From positions 1-42,299 of IMG/VR virus record IMGVR_UViG_3300031952_000041: 42,299 nucleotides of DNA. One strand, written 5' to 3'. The translations under genes were made by a program, and so were the position numbers. The notes under the pieces are model-generated. The model worked only from the letters and a program-made list of their open reading frames with translations, had not been told where the DNA came from and ran no database searches. Positions 21,446-31,762 of the stretch are shown here, one piece after another (the first letter of the stretch is position 1; each line of letters starts with the position of its first letter). Origin of the DNA: a virus.

Positions 21446-23752
21446 TTGTCAATAGTAATTACATTAGAAGTTGATGATAAAGGCTCTGCTAAAATAAAAG
21501 ATTTTTCTAATAATGCTCAAAAAGATTTAGATTCTGTTTCTAAATCTGGAAATATGCTAACTTCTAATATGTCAAGTGGATTTAATAGAATAGGTGATTC
21601 TGTATATAGTGCTAGTATGGCTATTACTAAATTCGCTATTGCATTTTCTACTGGTGCTTTAGTTGCTGGTGCTGCTGGAATTGCATTAGTTACAGAAAAA
21701 GCCGGAGCATTAGAACAACAAATGTCATACTTAGGTGCTATATTAGAAGCAAGTAAACCACAAATGGATACTTTAAAAGAATCTATTTTAGGTTTATCAA
21801 CGTCCTCACAATTTATGTCAAAAGATATAGGAAATGCTGCTACAACTTTAGCGCAAGCGGGATTTACAGCAACCGAAGTAACATCTGCTTTACCTGGTGT
21901 TTTGTCTTTAGCTACTGCTGGTGCTGTTGATTTATCAACAGCAAGCGATGTAGCATCAGCATCATTAAGGAGTTTTGGATTTGCTACAAGTGAAACAGGA
22001 AAAATAGCAGATGTATTGGCGCAAGCTTCAAATAAAACTAATACAAATGTAGCTAATTTAGGTGAAGCATTAAAATATGTTGGACCAGTAGCAAGAACAG
22101 CAGGAATATCATTTCAAGAAGTATCAGCAGCAATTGGCCTTTTGGGAAATGTTGGTATTCAAGGAAGCATGGCAGGAACAACATTAAGAGCAGCGATTGC
22201 ATCTTTATTAGCGCCCACAACACAACAAACAGAAATATTAAATCAATTAGGAGTACAAGTAACAGATTCATCGGGAAAAATGTTAAGTTTTACAAATATA
22301 ATTCAACAATTACAAGGAGCAGGAATACAAACCGGACAAGTATTAGAGTTATTTGGTTTACGTGGTGGTCCGGGAATGGCTGCATTAATTAGTATGGGAT
22401 CAGAAAGTTTAAAAAATTTAACAATTGATTTAGAAAATGCTGGTGGTAAAGCAGATGAAGTTGGAAAAGAAAAAATGAATAATTTTTCTGGACAAATGCA
22501 AATTGCTAAAGCTAATATTGAAGCATTTATGATATCATTAGGTGATCCAATGTTACCTATATTTAAAGATTTTATTATGAATAGTATAATTCCAACATTA
22601 CAAAGTATGATAGAATGGGCAAAAGCCAACAAAAATGAAATTGCAAATTTTGCACAAGAAATTGTTACATTTGTAAAATATACAGGTACTGCTTTACAAG
22701 AATTTTTAAAATTTACTCAAAGTATTCTTGTTCCAGTTTTAGCAACTTGTTTTCAAACAATAGGTGATAGTATAGGTTTTGCTGGAGCAGCAATTGTAAC
22801 TTTAATTGATGGTATATCCCAAATAGGCGAATGGTTGAATAAAATACCATTAGCAGTAAGATTAGTTGTTCCAGGTTTAGAATCATTTGCTTTAATGGCT
22901 AATGCTGTTAAAAATTCAAATACTGGTTTTAGGGATAGTATAGAAGAATTATCAGTATCGTCTATGACATTAGGTAGTAAATTAACAGATTTAACTATGG
23001 ATGCTGGAGATATGTTAAACAGTTTTAATTCTTTAGGATTAAATATGGATACTACAAAAGTTAAAACAGATAATTTAACTACATCAACTACAACATTACA
23101 AAATGCTGTTAGTGGTGGTTTGGTTCCATCAATAATTGATGCTGAATGGGAATATGGTAAAATGCAAGAACAACAAAGATTAACAGAAGCAAATCAAAAC
23201 AATTTATCAAATTCAACAATTGAATCTGTTGATTATATGAATACTGCTTTAAGTTCTTTAGATGGTTCATGGAGTGATATTACATCATCTATTGATAATG
23301 CAACACAATCTGCTAATTCTTTTGGTTCTTCAGCATCTAGTTTTAATCAACAAACTAGAACAGGAGCAGGAGCAGGAGCGGGAAATACTACTTATCAAGC
23401 TAAAATGTCAAATAATGATATTATTGAATGGTATAGAAGAATGGGATGGGGAAATCCTACTGATCAATATGGAAGACCTTTACAATGGGATTTTTCCGGT
23501 GGTAGAAATACTGCTAATATGAAAGAAGGTGGTTTTATTAATGCTAATCCAAATCAAGCAGTCCCTGCTATTTTACATGGTGGTGAAACAGTTATTCCAA
23601 ATGGTGCTAATATAATTGTTCAATTAATATTAAATGAGAAAGTATTAGCAGAAGAAGTTATAAATATTAATGATAGAAATGTTAGTGGTTTTGGAAATAA
23701 ATTTACTCCTACAAAAAAGAATATAAAAAACTTTCAACAGATGGGAGTTTAA
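21446..23752 (+). CDS. tail tape measure protein (TP901 type)
   Basis: A 768-aa tape measure protein starting at TTG 21446, with AAAAAGGAGA seven to eight bases upstream. Residues about 60-330 are the PhageMin_Tail core (ITKFAIAFSTGALVAGAAGI, ATTLAQAGFTATEV, ALKYVGPVARTAGISFQEV, IGLLGNVGIQGSMAGTTLR, LFGLRGGPGMAAL). Several helical and hydrophobic segments follow, and GGFINANPNQAVPAILHGGE near the C-terminus is a recurring tape-measure ending. At about 0.15 nm per residue the tail would be near 115 nm. Codon choice is richer in G and C than in neighbouring unknowns. Confidence 0.92.
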   Translation: MSIVITLEVDDKGSAKIKDFSNNAQKDLDSVSKSGNMLTSNMSSGFNRIGDSVYSASMAITKFAIAFSTGALVAGAAGIALVTEKAGALEQQMSYLGAILEASKPQMDTLKESILGLSTSSQFMSKDIGNAATTLAQAGFTATEVTSALPGVLSLATAGAVDLSTASDVASASLRSFGFATSETGKIADVLAQASNKTNTNVANLGEALKYVGPVARTAGISFQEVSAAIGLLGNVGIQGSMAGTTLRAAIASLLAPTTQQTEILNQLGVQVTDSSGKMLSFTNIIQQLQGAGIQTGQVLELFGLRGGPGMAALISMGSESLKNLTIDLENAGGKADEVGKEKMNNFSGQMQIAKANIEAFMISLGDPMLPIFKDFIMNSIIPTLQSMIEWAKANKNEIANFAQEIVTFVKYTGTALQEFLKFTQSILVPVLATCFQTIGDSIGFAGAAIVTLIDGISQIGEWLNKIPLAVRLVVPGLESFALMANAVKNSNTGFRDSIEELSVSSMTLGSKLTDLTMDAGDMLNSFNSLGLNMDTTKVKTDNLTTSTTTLQNAVSGGLVPSIIDAEWEYGKMQEQQRLTEANQNNLSNSTIESVDYMNTALSSLDGSWSDITSSIDNATQSANSFGSSASSFNQQTRTGAGAGAGNTTYQAKMSNNDIIEWYRRMGWGNPTDQYGRPLQWDFSGGRNTANMKEGGFINANPNQAVPAILHGGETVIPNGANIIVQLILNEKVLAEEVININDRNVSGFGNKFTPTKKNIKNFQQMGV

Positions 23753-23762
23753 AAATTAAATC

Positions 23763-26700
23763 ATGAATCATTTAATTTTATCTGAAAAAGAATTATCAAG
23801 AAATCAATTTTTAGATTCTACATCTAAAACAGGATTATATTTATTAAATCCAATTATTGATGAAAATAATTTAGGTGATACAATAGCATTTTTACAAGAC
23901 AATGGATTAGTAAATGATCATAATATTATTATTGAATGTCAAAATCACTATACATCATTAAAACAATATATGAGATATACTATATTAAATGAAAAATTAG
24001 AACATATTGTTAATGGTCCTTCTAATTATCCACTAGTTAGATTTAAAGATTCTGAAGGATTAAATATTTGGGAAAATTTTAAATCACAAAATAAATATGG
24101 TGGATATTTTAGTATATCAAATACAATGAATGTTGATAATGGAATTATTATTATTATTAATAATTTAAAAATTATTAATGGTGGTGATTTAGATTCTGAT
24201 AAAATATGTTTAAGATATATAGGAACAACTGGAACAAATATAGATTTTAGTATTAGATTTTCTAAAACAGGAATTAAAGTTATTAATAATTATAATAATT
24301 CTCAAATAGGTTCTACTGTATTACATGATTTTTCTGAAGAACATTCATTTTTAATAGCAATTAAATTTGATGCTGGTGCTTTAAAAATGGGCTTTCATTA
24401 TTATGGAAATAATGAAACAACATATACTTTAGGATTTTATGATGCTTCTTTATTTTTAGGTAGTGGTGGTATCCCCATAATAAAATTTATTAATGGCCAA
24501 ACATCATCAAATCATTCATGTTCTATATCTGGAATAGATTTTTATATTTCTACTGGTTTAAATTTTGTAACTTTTGCTCCTTCACCACAAAATATTTATA
24601 AACTTTGTTTAAATTATACATTATATGATTCAATTATTGATACAAAAATAAATACAGGATTATATACTAATTTTTATGATACTATATATACAAAAAAATA
24701 TGATAATGATAAATTAATTATTTGTTATTTATTATTCAAATCATCATTTACTCAATTACCTAAAATTTATTTTATGGTTTATGATAAATTGACAGATTCA
24801 TTTATTAATAAAAAAGATACAATAGCTAATATGTATATGCAATATACATCATTAACAAGAACACCATATTCTAATATATCAAATAATTATATTTTAAAAA
24901 TAAATGTAATTGGAACAAGAATATTTTTATCTATACATCTTGTAGGTTCAAGTAATAATTATGCTATCAATAATGTATCACATATGTATTCTGATGATTT
25001 AGGTTTAACATGGTTTAATTGTTGTAAAGATAGTGGTTTTCCTTTTAATGATTTTAATACTTCTGCTTTTCAAATTAATCTTGAAAATCCTTTTGAAAAT
25101 GGTTTTGTTATTGATTCAGATTTTATTATAGCAAATGATAATAAAGCATTATTAGAAGCTACAAGTTATTGTTTACCATATATAGAACCATATGATATTA
25201 AAATTGATGGTTCTGGTAACTATTGGTTGATAGGTGGTAACTATTGGCATAGTGGAACAAAATTAGCTAAATTTGATTCAAGCGGTAATATACTTGGAGT
25301 ATGGGAACATTGTACTTTAAAATATTGTAGAACAATACAAATAATAGGGAATTATATTTATGCTTTTGGTTTTGTTTTTGATAGTTGTATAGTTAAAATT
25401 GATATAAATAATCCAATGAATATTGTAAAAAAAGAAAACTTTAATATTTCGCTTTTTGGAATAATAGGAAATGTTACTTTTAATGGTTCTGTTACTGATG
25501 ATGGTACTTATTTTTATGTTGGAATTATTGAAGGATATTTAATTAAAATTGATTTAAATTTAAATTATATTTCAAGTTATCTTGTTACATTGCCTATAAG
25601 TAAAAGTTTCACCGGAATAGATCATAATTCTAATGATAATTCTTTATGGTTTACAACACAAACTCCAGGATATATTTATAAAATTTCTAGTACATTTACT
25701 GGTGAAACACAATATGTTTTAACGGGATATTCCGGACAAAATTATGGTGGACAATCAATAAAAGTATGGGAAACAGGAAATTATGTTTTTATTTGTGATA
25801 ATAATAATACATCAGGAAAAGTTTTAAGAATTTCTACCGCTGGTACTGTTCCAATTTCTGCAGCTTTATCTGTTAATAACAATAATATTTTAGATAAAAT
25901 TTACGTTGATGGTAGTTATATTTTTTGTATTACTGTAAATGGTTTTGATCGTTTTAGTTATCCACAATTAGTTGCTATATCTAGTTATACAAAACCAGTT
26001 AACACAAATACTTTAACTATGTTTTATAATACATCTATTAATAGGATGTTTGTAGGATTAGAAAATACTGTCCCATTAACTGTTTCAAATTTTAATTTTT
26101 CAAATATAGTCAAAGTTATAACAACATCATTACCACCATCATTAGAAGCAAGTTATAAAATTTACAAACAATACAGAATAACAATTAAATCACATACTGA
26201 TATAAACCAAAATTTAAAAGATTTTGATAAGATATATTTAAAGTATAATAATGGTGTTCCGCTTCAAAATGATATTAGATATGGAAAATTTGTTGCATCA
26301 ATAGATATATATAATTTATTTACTGATAATATGTTATTAACAATAGGTGGATTATGTATTTTACCAATACCATCATCTAATAATTTTGCTTTAATTTATC
26401 ATGCTTATTCTGGTACTCAATGGAATATATACGGACAACAAATAGATTTTGATGGTACTAATTTTACTTTAAATGGTGCTCCAATTGTATTAATTAGTAA
26501 TGTTGGACAAGATGAAAGGTATTCATCCTTTCATAAAATAATTGATACTGATGCAAATTATCTTTATATTTTTATGAGTAAAAATAGAACAACATCACAA
26601 AAAAATTATGACACATATGTTATGTCTAATACTTCATTATCACCATTAGGAACATGGACAAATATAACAACTATTATCAATAAACCAGCATATTTAAATT

Positions 26701-28037
26701 CTTTATTTGTTGCATTTAAATCAATTGAATATTTTAACAATGATTTAATTAGATCATTTATTTTTGTAAATCCTAATGGATATTCTGAACCATTACCATA
26801 TAATTTTGCTATATTGCAATCAAATATTAAATATAAAAAACCAAGTAGATATTTAGTATTTGTTAATGATACTTCTTATGTATTTTCTGTAAAAGATGTT
26901 AATTCGTTGTTTACTGGTGATAATACATTTAGGATGTTTAAATCATATTCACCTAAAACAATTCTTGATAGTAATTCAATTAATAAAACTGTTGATAATA
27001 TTTTTTCTGAAATGATTGATAATATATTAGTTAAATTTGGTGGTTCAAAAATGTATGATTTAGATAAAATTCAAATTTTATCTGATTATCAAATTAAAGG
27101 CGATGAAATAGCAAGTATATCTCCTTCTGAAATATGGAAATCAGAAGATGATAATGTTATACATAGAATTATTTTTGATGCTACATTAAATGGAAATAAC
27201 AGTTTAAAGTTTGTATTCAATTCATTTGCTTTATTAAATACTAATTTTGAACATGCTAAAATTTTAGCTTGTGATGATGGAGATTTTAATACTCCAGATT
27301 TTTCTTTTGATTTATATTCATATATTCCAAATGCTGGATTAATAACTTGTGGAACAGTAACAAAAAATTATATAAAAATATCATCATTAACATATCCATC
27401 ATTATATAAATATATTGGAAATTATATATTAATTAAATCTGGTATTGCATCAGGAAATGTTTATAAAATTATTAATTCAGATGGTTTTGGAATATATTTA
27501 AATAATGATGTTCAATCAGATGGTTTAATTGTTTCCGATACTTTTGTTATTTTTAGTGATAGAATGTTTAATGTAAATACTAATTTTAATTCAGAATCAA
27601 GTATAGTAAAATATAGATATATAGCAGTAGAAATTCCTGCTCAAAAAACATATGAAGGATATTATATTATAGGAAAATTATTAATTGGTTTAGCTTTAAA
27701 GTTAAAATATGCTAGATCAATCCCATATTCAGATTCATTTTCTAGTGGAATAGAAATTAATAAATCTATAGGAAAACAGGCATATCCTATTATTAATCAT
27801 AATGAAATATTTTCTACTGAAATTGTATGGAATAAATTAAAAAAAGATGGTGTTAACGAACTAATATTATTTATGAAATATATTCAAATAAATAAACATA
27901 ATTTTGCATTCGCTAATGATATGTCAAAATTAAATGATTTTAAACTTGTTAGATTATCTGATGATTTTGAATATTCACATGAATTAGGTGATGATTCAAT
28001 ATTTACTTCCAGTCTTTCTTTAATTGAAGAACTTTAA
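23763..28037 (+). CDS. giant tail tip protein: lectin/propeller N-region with a Dit-like C-terminus
   Basis: A 1424-aa protein right after the tape measure gene. Residues about 100-290 read like a concanavalin-type lectin sandwich. SDDLGLTW (about residue 417) is a sialidase Asp-box. Residues about 475-780 contain repeated WLIGGNYW, YAFGFVFD and YLIKIDLNLNY strands like an NHL/vgb beta-propeller. Residues about 1280-1424 (YRYIAVEIPAQKTYEGYYIIGKLLIG, NKSIGKQAYP, FKLVRLSDDFEYSHEL) resemble the C-terminal module of distal-tail (Dit) proteins. It probably joins the tail tip and binds the host surface. Domain borders are by eye. Confidence 0.65.
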   Translation: MNHLILSEKELSRNQFLDSTSKTGLYLLNPIIDENNLGDTIAFLQDNGLVNDHNIIIECQNHYTSLKQYMRYTILNEKLEHIVNGPSNYPLVRFKDSEGLNIWENFKSQNKYGGYFSISNTMNVDNGIIIIINNLKIINGGDLDSDKICLRYIGTTGTNIDFSIRFSKTGIKVINNYNNSQIGSTVLHDFSEEHSFLIAIKFDAGALKMGFHYYGNNETTYTLGFYDASLFLGSGGIPIIKFINGQTSSNHSCSISGIDFYISTGLNFVTFAPSPQNIYKLCLNYTLYDSIIDTKINTGLYTNFYDTIYTKKYDNDKLIICYLLFKSSFTQLPKIYFMVYDKLTDSFINKKDTIANMYMQYTSLTRTPYSNISNNYILKINVIGTRIFLSIHLVGSSNNYAINNVSHMYSDDLGLTWFNCCKDSGFPFNDFNTSAFQINLENPFENGFVIDSDFIIANDNKALLEATSYCLPYIEPYDIKIDGSGNYWLIGGNYWHSGTKLAKFDSSGNILGVWEHCTLKYCRTIQIIGNYIYAFGFVFDSCIVKIDINNPMNIVKKENFNISLFGIIGNVTFNGSVTDDGTYFYVGIIEGYLIKIDLNLNYISSYLVTLPISKSFTGIDHNSNDNSLWFTTQTPGYIYKISSTFTGETQYVLTGYSGQNYGGQSIKVWETGNYVFICDNNNTSGKVLRISTAGTVPISAALSVNNNNILDKIYVDGSYIFCITVNGFDRFSYPQLVAISSYTKPVNTNTLTMFYNTSINRMFVGLENTVPLTVSNFNFSNIVKVITTSLPPSLEASYKIYKQYRITIKSHTDINQNLKDFDKIYLKYNNGVPLQNDIRYGKFVASIDIYNLFTDNMLLTIGGLCILPIPSSNNFALIYHAYSGTQWNIYGQQIDFDGTNFTLNGAPIVLISNVGQDERYSSFHKIIDTDANYLYIFMSKNRTTSQKNYDTYVMSNTSLSPLGTWTNITTIINKPAYLNSLFVAFKSIEYFNNDLIRSFIFVNPNGYSEPLPYNFAILQSNIKYKKPSRYLVFVNDTSYVFSVKDVNSLFTGDNTFRMFKSYSPKTILDSNSINKTVDNIFSEMIDNILVKFGGSKMYDLDKIQILSDYQIKGDEIASISPSEIWKSEDDNVIHRIIFDATLNGNNSLKFVFNSFALLNTNFEHAKILACDDGDFNTPDFSFDLYSYIPNAGLITCGTVTKNYIKISSLTYPSLYKYIGNYILIKSGIASGNVYKIINSDGFGIYLNNDVQSDGLIVSDTFVIFSDRMFNVNTNFNSESSIVKYRYIAVEIPAQKTYEGYYIIGKLLIGLALKLKYARSIPYSDSFSSGIEINKSIGKQAYPIINHNEIFSTEIVWNKLKKDGVNELILFMKYIQINKHNFAFANDMSKLNDFKLVRLSDDFEYSHELGDDSIFTSSLSLIEEL

Positions 28038-28064
28038 AGAACAAAAAAAAGAAATTAAAAAATT

Positions 28065-29612
28065 ATGCTTATTTTACCAGAAAAAACTAAAGATTCATTT
28101 AATAATGAGAATATTGGAAAATATTTTTTAATTATTATAAAATTTCCAAATAAATATAAATTTTATTCTCATAATAATATTATTATTTATAATCCAATTA
28201 AAGATACATGGTATAATTTTTTAGGTTCATTAACTAGTGAAATTCAATTTTCTACTGGTTTTAAATCTAAAGATAATTCTGTTAGAATCCCATCAATTAA
28301 TATTTCAATTGTTGATAATATTGATTTATTTGATATGACAAAACTATATGAAATAAATTTTTCTGAAATAAGTTTATATTTATCAACAGAAGATTTAAAT
28401 TTAAATGAAGCATTACCTTTATTTAAAGGTGTTATTGGAATTAATGAAATTGATTTAGTTGGAAATCCATTTAGTGTTTCATTTACTAATATTGATTATA
28501 AGTATGACAAAATTTTTCCACCATTAGTTTTAGAAAAAACAAATCCAATTTTTTATTTATATAATGATGCTGAAAAATATATAGGTGAATATATTCCAAT
28601 TATATTTGGTAAGATAGAATATCCAGGATGTCCTATTCCTATGATTTTTGATAATACAACAATAAGACAATATGCTATTTGTAATCATTATCCAATAACT
28701 TCTGTTTCTATTTATTCTGATGGTATTCTTGTTCCTGTAATAGCATATTCTTTAGGTCAAACATGGAGCGAAAAATATGGTTATATTTCACTTATTAGTA
28801 TTGTAAATAATTCTTATTATATATCATATTTTAAAAATAAAAAAATTACTGCTACTTGTGATGGTTTACTTTATAATTCACCTAATAATCCATCTATAGG
28901 TGATATTATTTTATATATGTTACAAAATTATTCAAATTTATCTTCTGATTTAATTGATTTACAAGGAATATATATAAACAAGGCTTATCTTTCATCTTTT
29001 AAAGTATCAAGATTTTTTAATTCATCTTCAACTATTTTTGATACAATAAAAGAATTAACTTCTGAATTTCCTTTTTTTATTAATACAAGAGGTTTTACTA
29101 AATCTATTGTTTGTACTGATCCATTAAATATTCCTTATACTTTTGTAATGCAAAAATATAAACATTATTTAGAAAGAGTAAAAGGAATAGCAATTACTAA
29201 ACATACTGAATTATATAATAAATTTTCTGTAAGATATAAATATGACGCTTTAAATAATAGATGGTTAGGTTATGATTATTTAGATTCATCTAATAATAAT
29301 GATTGTTTAGTTTTGCAAGTGAAATTAGGTGGTTTGATAAAAGAAAAAGAACCATTGGATTTATACTCTGTTTCTGATGCAACTACAGCAAGAAACATTT
29401 TAAATTATTTAACTAAAATCTACTGTTTTAATAGATATAGCATAACTTATAAATGTAAACATAATACAATTTTCCTTGAAATAGGTGATGGGATTTTATT
29501 AATTGATGAAGAATTAAATTTTAATAGGGAAAAATTTGTTGTTGTTGATAAAACAATAGGAAGGGATTTTATTTATTTTACTTTAGAAAATACTGAAAGA
29601 ATAGGTATTTAA
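28065..29612 (+). CDS. putative tail hub/baseplate protein
   Basis: A 515-aa beta-rich protein following the giant tip protein. Landmarks: ISFSTG-like strands, PLFKGVIGINEIDLVGNPFSV, PIIFGKIEYPGCPIPMIFD, GDIILYMLQNYSNLSSDLID, IKELTSEFPFFINTRGF, and EIGDGILLIDEELNF. Gene order after tape measure and Dit suggests the tail hub (Tal-like) that plugs the tube. There is no peptidase motif. Ribosome site is weak. No close family match is claimed. Confidence 0.6.
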   Translation: MLILPEKTKDSFNNENIGKYFLIIIKFPNKYKFYSHNNIIIYNPIKDTWYNFLGSLTSEIQFSTGFKSKDNSVRIPSINISIVDNIDLFDMTKLYEINFSEISLYLSTEDLNLNEALPLFKGVIGINEIDLVGNPFSVSFTNIDYKYDKIFPPLVLEKTNPIFYLYNDAEKYIGEYIPIIFGKIEYPGCPIPMIFDNTTIRQYAICNHYPITSVSIYSDGILVPVIAYSLGQTWSEKYGYISLISIVNNSYYISYFKNKKITATCDGLLYNSPNNPSIGDIILYMLQNYSNLSSDLIDLQGIYINKAYLSSFKVSRFFNSSSTIFDTIKELTSEFPFFINTRGFTKSIVCTDPLNIPYTFVMQKYKHYLERVKGIAITKHTELYNKFSVRYKYDALNNRWLGYDYLDSSNNNDCLVLQVKLGGLIKEKEPLDLYSVSDATTARNILNYLTKIYCFNRYSITYKCKHNTIFLEIGDGILLIDEELNFNREKFVVVDKTIGRDFIYFTLENTERIGI

Positions 29613-29640
29613 ATTAATTTCAAAAAGGAGAAATAAACAA

Positions 29641-30390
29641 ATGGAAGAAAAGGAATTATTAAAAAATATTACTTATAAAGATTTTATTAAAATTTTACCT
29701 TGGAATAAATACGGTTTAAAATGGAAAAAAAGAAAATTAAGTAATATAAATAAAATTGTTATTCATCAATCATTAAGTGATGGAAAGATAGGAAGTATAA
29801 ATAATTACTTAATTTCAGCGGGAAATCATATTTCACCATCAAAAGGTTGTCCGCATATTTGTTATCATATAGCAATTGATTTAAATGGTGATATTTTATT
29901 ATGTAATAATTTTGATGATATTACTTGGCATGTTAAACAATATAATTCTACCGCTATTGGTATTTGTGTTTTAGGTAATTTCAATGGGACAGGATGGAAT
30001 AAAGGTCATGAACCATCACAAAAACAAATAGATTCTATTAACAATTTATTAAAACAATTAATAATTAATTTTAACTTTAAATGTAATCAAATTTATGGTC
30101 ATTATCATTTTGGAAAACCAGCATGTCCAGGAAAAACTTTATCAAATATTGTTGAAAATTTTAGAAAAGGAATTGTGATTGATTTTAATCGCTTAGATTC
30201 TATTAAAGATATTCAAAAAGCATTACTTAAATTATATCCTAATTGTTTGCCTAAATATGGAAGTGATGGAATTTATGGAAATGAAACAAAATTAGCTATT
30301 GTTAAATTTCAAAAAGATAATAAACTTAATATTACTGGTTATCCTGATGAACAAACACGTTACAATTTATTTTTAAAGTTGTCTGTTTAA
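29641..30390 (+). CDS. N-acetylmuramoyl-L-alanine amidase (endolysin) with peptidoglycan-binding domain
   Basis: A 249-aa type 2 amidase. Zinc ligands are readable as H42 (VIHQS), H154 (GHYH) and C162 (ACPG), with eight residues between the last two as in T7 lysozyme. YHIAIDLNGDI and TWHVKQYNSTAIGICVLGNF are core strands. Residues about 186-245 form a PG_binding_1 domain (IQKALLKLY, DGIYGNETKLAIVKFQ). It cleaves the amide bond between MurNAc and L-Ala. It has no signal peptide, so the holin must release it. AAAAGGAGA precedes the start. A holin-like gene follows. Confidence 0.93.
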   Translation: MEEKELLKNITYKDFIKILPWNKYGLKWKKRKLSNINKIVIHQSLSDGKIGSINNYLISAGNHISPSKGCPHICYHIAIDLNGDILLCNNFDDITWHVKQYNSTAIGICVLGNFNGTGWNKGHEPSQKQIDSINNLLKQLIINFNFKCNQIYGHYHFGKPACPGKTLSNIVENFRKGIVIDFNRLDSIKDIQKALLKLYPNCLPKYGSDGIYGNETKLAIVKFQKDNKLNITGYPDEQTRYNLFLKLSV

Positions 30391-30435
30391 ATATAATTTA
30401 ATCCAATTCAATCAAATCTAAATTGGTGTTTAATT

Positions 30436-30783
30436 ATGAATCAAAAAGATACAATTGATATCATTTTATGTTGGCAGGTACTAGCAACATCAATAGCTAT
30501 TTATTCTATTATTCTTTGTATAAAACGTATTGCAATAATTTATAATATAAAAATGAAAGATAATAAAGATTTTAAAATTATACTTACTTTTCTAAATACA
30601 TTTATTGGAATTATTTTTGCTTTTATTCCTGATTTTTTACCTGGATCAAACTTTAAAGAGAGGGCTGTTATAGGAATAGTTTGTGGTTTTTTATCTAATT
30701 ATTCTTATGTATTTATTAAAAAATTTATAAACAATAAAGAAATTTATAATGATAAAGATAAAGATAAAGAAATACAAACATAA
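30436..30783 (+). CDS. putative holin, three TM segments
   Basis: A 115-aa membrane protein right after the amidase. Hydrophobic segments lie at about residues 8-30, 46-66 and 76-95 (CWQVLATSIAIYSIILCI, ILTFLNTFIGIIFAFIPDFL, AVIGIVCGFLSNYSYVFI), and the C-terminus is highly charged (NKEIYNDKDKDKEIQ). Position and topology match a class I holin that permeabilises the membrane for the endolysin. The short PDFLPGSNFKERAVIG loop occurs in similar phage holin-like proteins. Family match is from memory of patterns, not certain. Confidence 0.65.
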   Translation: MNQKDTIDIILCWQVLATSIAIYSIILCIKRIAIIYNIKMKDNKDFKIILTFLNTFIGIIFAFIPDFLPGSNFKERAVIGIVCGFLSNYSYVFIKKFINNKEIYNDKDKDKEIQT

Positions 30784-30805
30784 TCAAAAAAAGGAGATTT
30801 TTAAA

Positions 30806-31270
30806 ATGCAAGAAGAAAAAGAAAAACATGAATTAAGTATTATTGAATCATGGGAAAGTATTAAAAATATTATTAAAGATGGTAAAATTACATTTAAAGA
30901 ATTACCAGAATTATTAAGAAATTATTTATCAATGTTTAAATTTATTTCAAAATTTCTTGTATTCTTTAAAACTGATCCTAAAATTGCTTTTGCTATTAAT
31001 TCAATTAATATTGTAATTGAAAATTTAGTTAATAATATTGATGAAAATAAAGATAACATTGCTATTATTTGGGAACAAATTAATAAAATTCTTGAAGATG
31101 ATAAAGTTAGCGAAGAAGAAATAAAAGGATTATTAATTTGTATTTCAGAATTATTTAGTATTTTATCTACAATCGGTAATACTTTTATTAATAATAAAGT
31201 TATTTATGATTTTGATAAATTAAAAAATAAGATTTTAAATTATGTAGAAATAATTAAAATTTCTAAATAA
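30806..31270 (+). CDS. hypothetical helical protein, last gene of the late operon, 154 aa
   Basis: Not recognised. The chosen ATG at 30806 follows AAGGAGA; a longer frame from 30749 would overlap the holin gene and has no site. The protein is almost all-helical with amphipathic stretches (ESIKNIIKDGKITFKELPEL, FAINSINIVIENLVNNI, ISELFSILSTIGNTFI). It ends eight bases before the terminator region. An antiholin, spanin-like or other lysis accessory role is conceivable, but no sequence sign supports one. Confidence 0.6.
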   Translation: MQEEKEKHELSIIESWESIKNIIKDGKITFKELPELLRNYLSMFKFISKFLVFFKTDPKIAFAINSINIVIENLVNNIDENKDNIAIIWEQINKILEDDKVSEEEIKGLLICISELFSILSTIGNTFINNKVIYDFDKLKNKILNYVEIIKISK

Positions 31271-31277
31271 AAAAAAT

Positions 31278-31296
31278 AGGCTAATAGATATAGCCT
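31278..31296 (-). terminator. minus-strand intrinsic terminator of the replication operon
   Basis: Minus strand: AGGCTA-TATCTAT-TAGCCT followed by ATTTTTTTT (the A run at 31269-31277 on the plus strand). It lies after the end of the leftward gene at 31373 and faces the rightward operon's terminator. Confidence 0.75.
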
Positions 31297-31310
31297 TATG
31301 TTCCCCTAAA

Positions 31311-31353
31311 GGGAAGGTGGTTTTTAATTTAAAAATCACCTTCCCTTGTTTTT
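31311..31353 (+). terminator. plus-strand intrinsic terminator of the late operon
   Basis: GGGAAGGTGGTTTTTAA (31311-31327) pairs with TTAAAAATCACCTTCCC (31329-31345) with a single G-U pair, followed by TTGTTTTTTTTTATT. It ends the rightward late transcript 40 bases after the last stop codon and 20 bases before the converging operon's last stop codon. Confidence 0.88.
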
Positions 31354-31372
31354 TTTTATTTTTTTATATATT

Positions 31373-31759
31373 TTAGTTTAATTCATCTTCCATTGTTTGT
31401 TCATTTTCATTTTTTAATTTATTATATTTATGAAAATATTTAATACCATTAAAAGGTTTAATTAAAAACGGTTCTTCTTCTGAATTATTATTTAATTCTA
31501 ATTTTTTAAAATAAATTCTAATACTATTAGGTGGAATAATTTTTAATTGAATCATTGAAATTTTTGCATAATATTTTATATGTCCATAAAGATAAAAATA
31601 AACTGTATCATTTACTCTTAACATACTTAATTTTCTTGGAATATCATAATAATATAATCCTTCATATTCATCAAAATATTTAAAATCAATTTTATTTGTT
31701 TTGGAATGATGAATAAATTTATCATATTCATAGTGTTTAACTGATATAACAATATCCAT
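31373..31759 (-). CDS. hypothetical protein, 128 aa, possibly ASCH/EVE-like
   Basis: Not firmly recognised. The middle reads MLRVNDTVYFYLYGHIKYYAKISMIQLKII, which recalls the beta-barrel core of PUA-related ASCH/EVE domains (a GD.VYFY..G..YAKA-type strand pair) that bind RNA or modified bases. The match is faint. The C-terminus is charged. It is the last gene of the leftward replication/nucleotide operon, after the Nmad1-like gene, just before the terminators. Confidence 0.55.
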   Translation of the reverse strand: MDIVISVKHYEYDKFIHHSKTNKIDFKYFDEYEGLYYYDIPRKLSMLRVNDTVYFYLYGHIKYYAKISMIQLKIIPPNSIRIYFKKLELNNNSEEEPFLIKPFNGIKYFHKYNKLKNENEQTMEDELN

Positions 31760-31762
31760 ATT

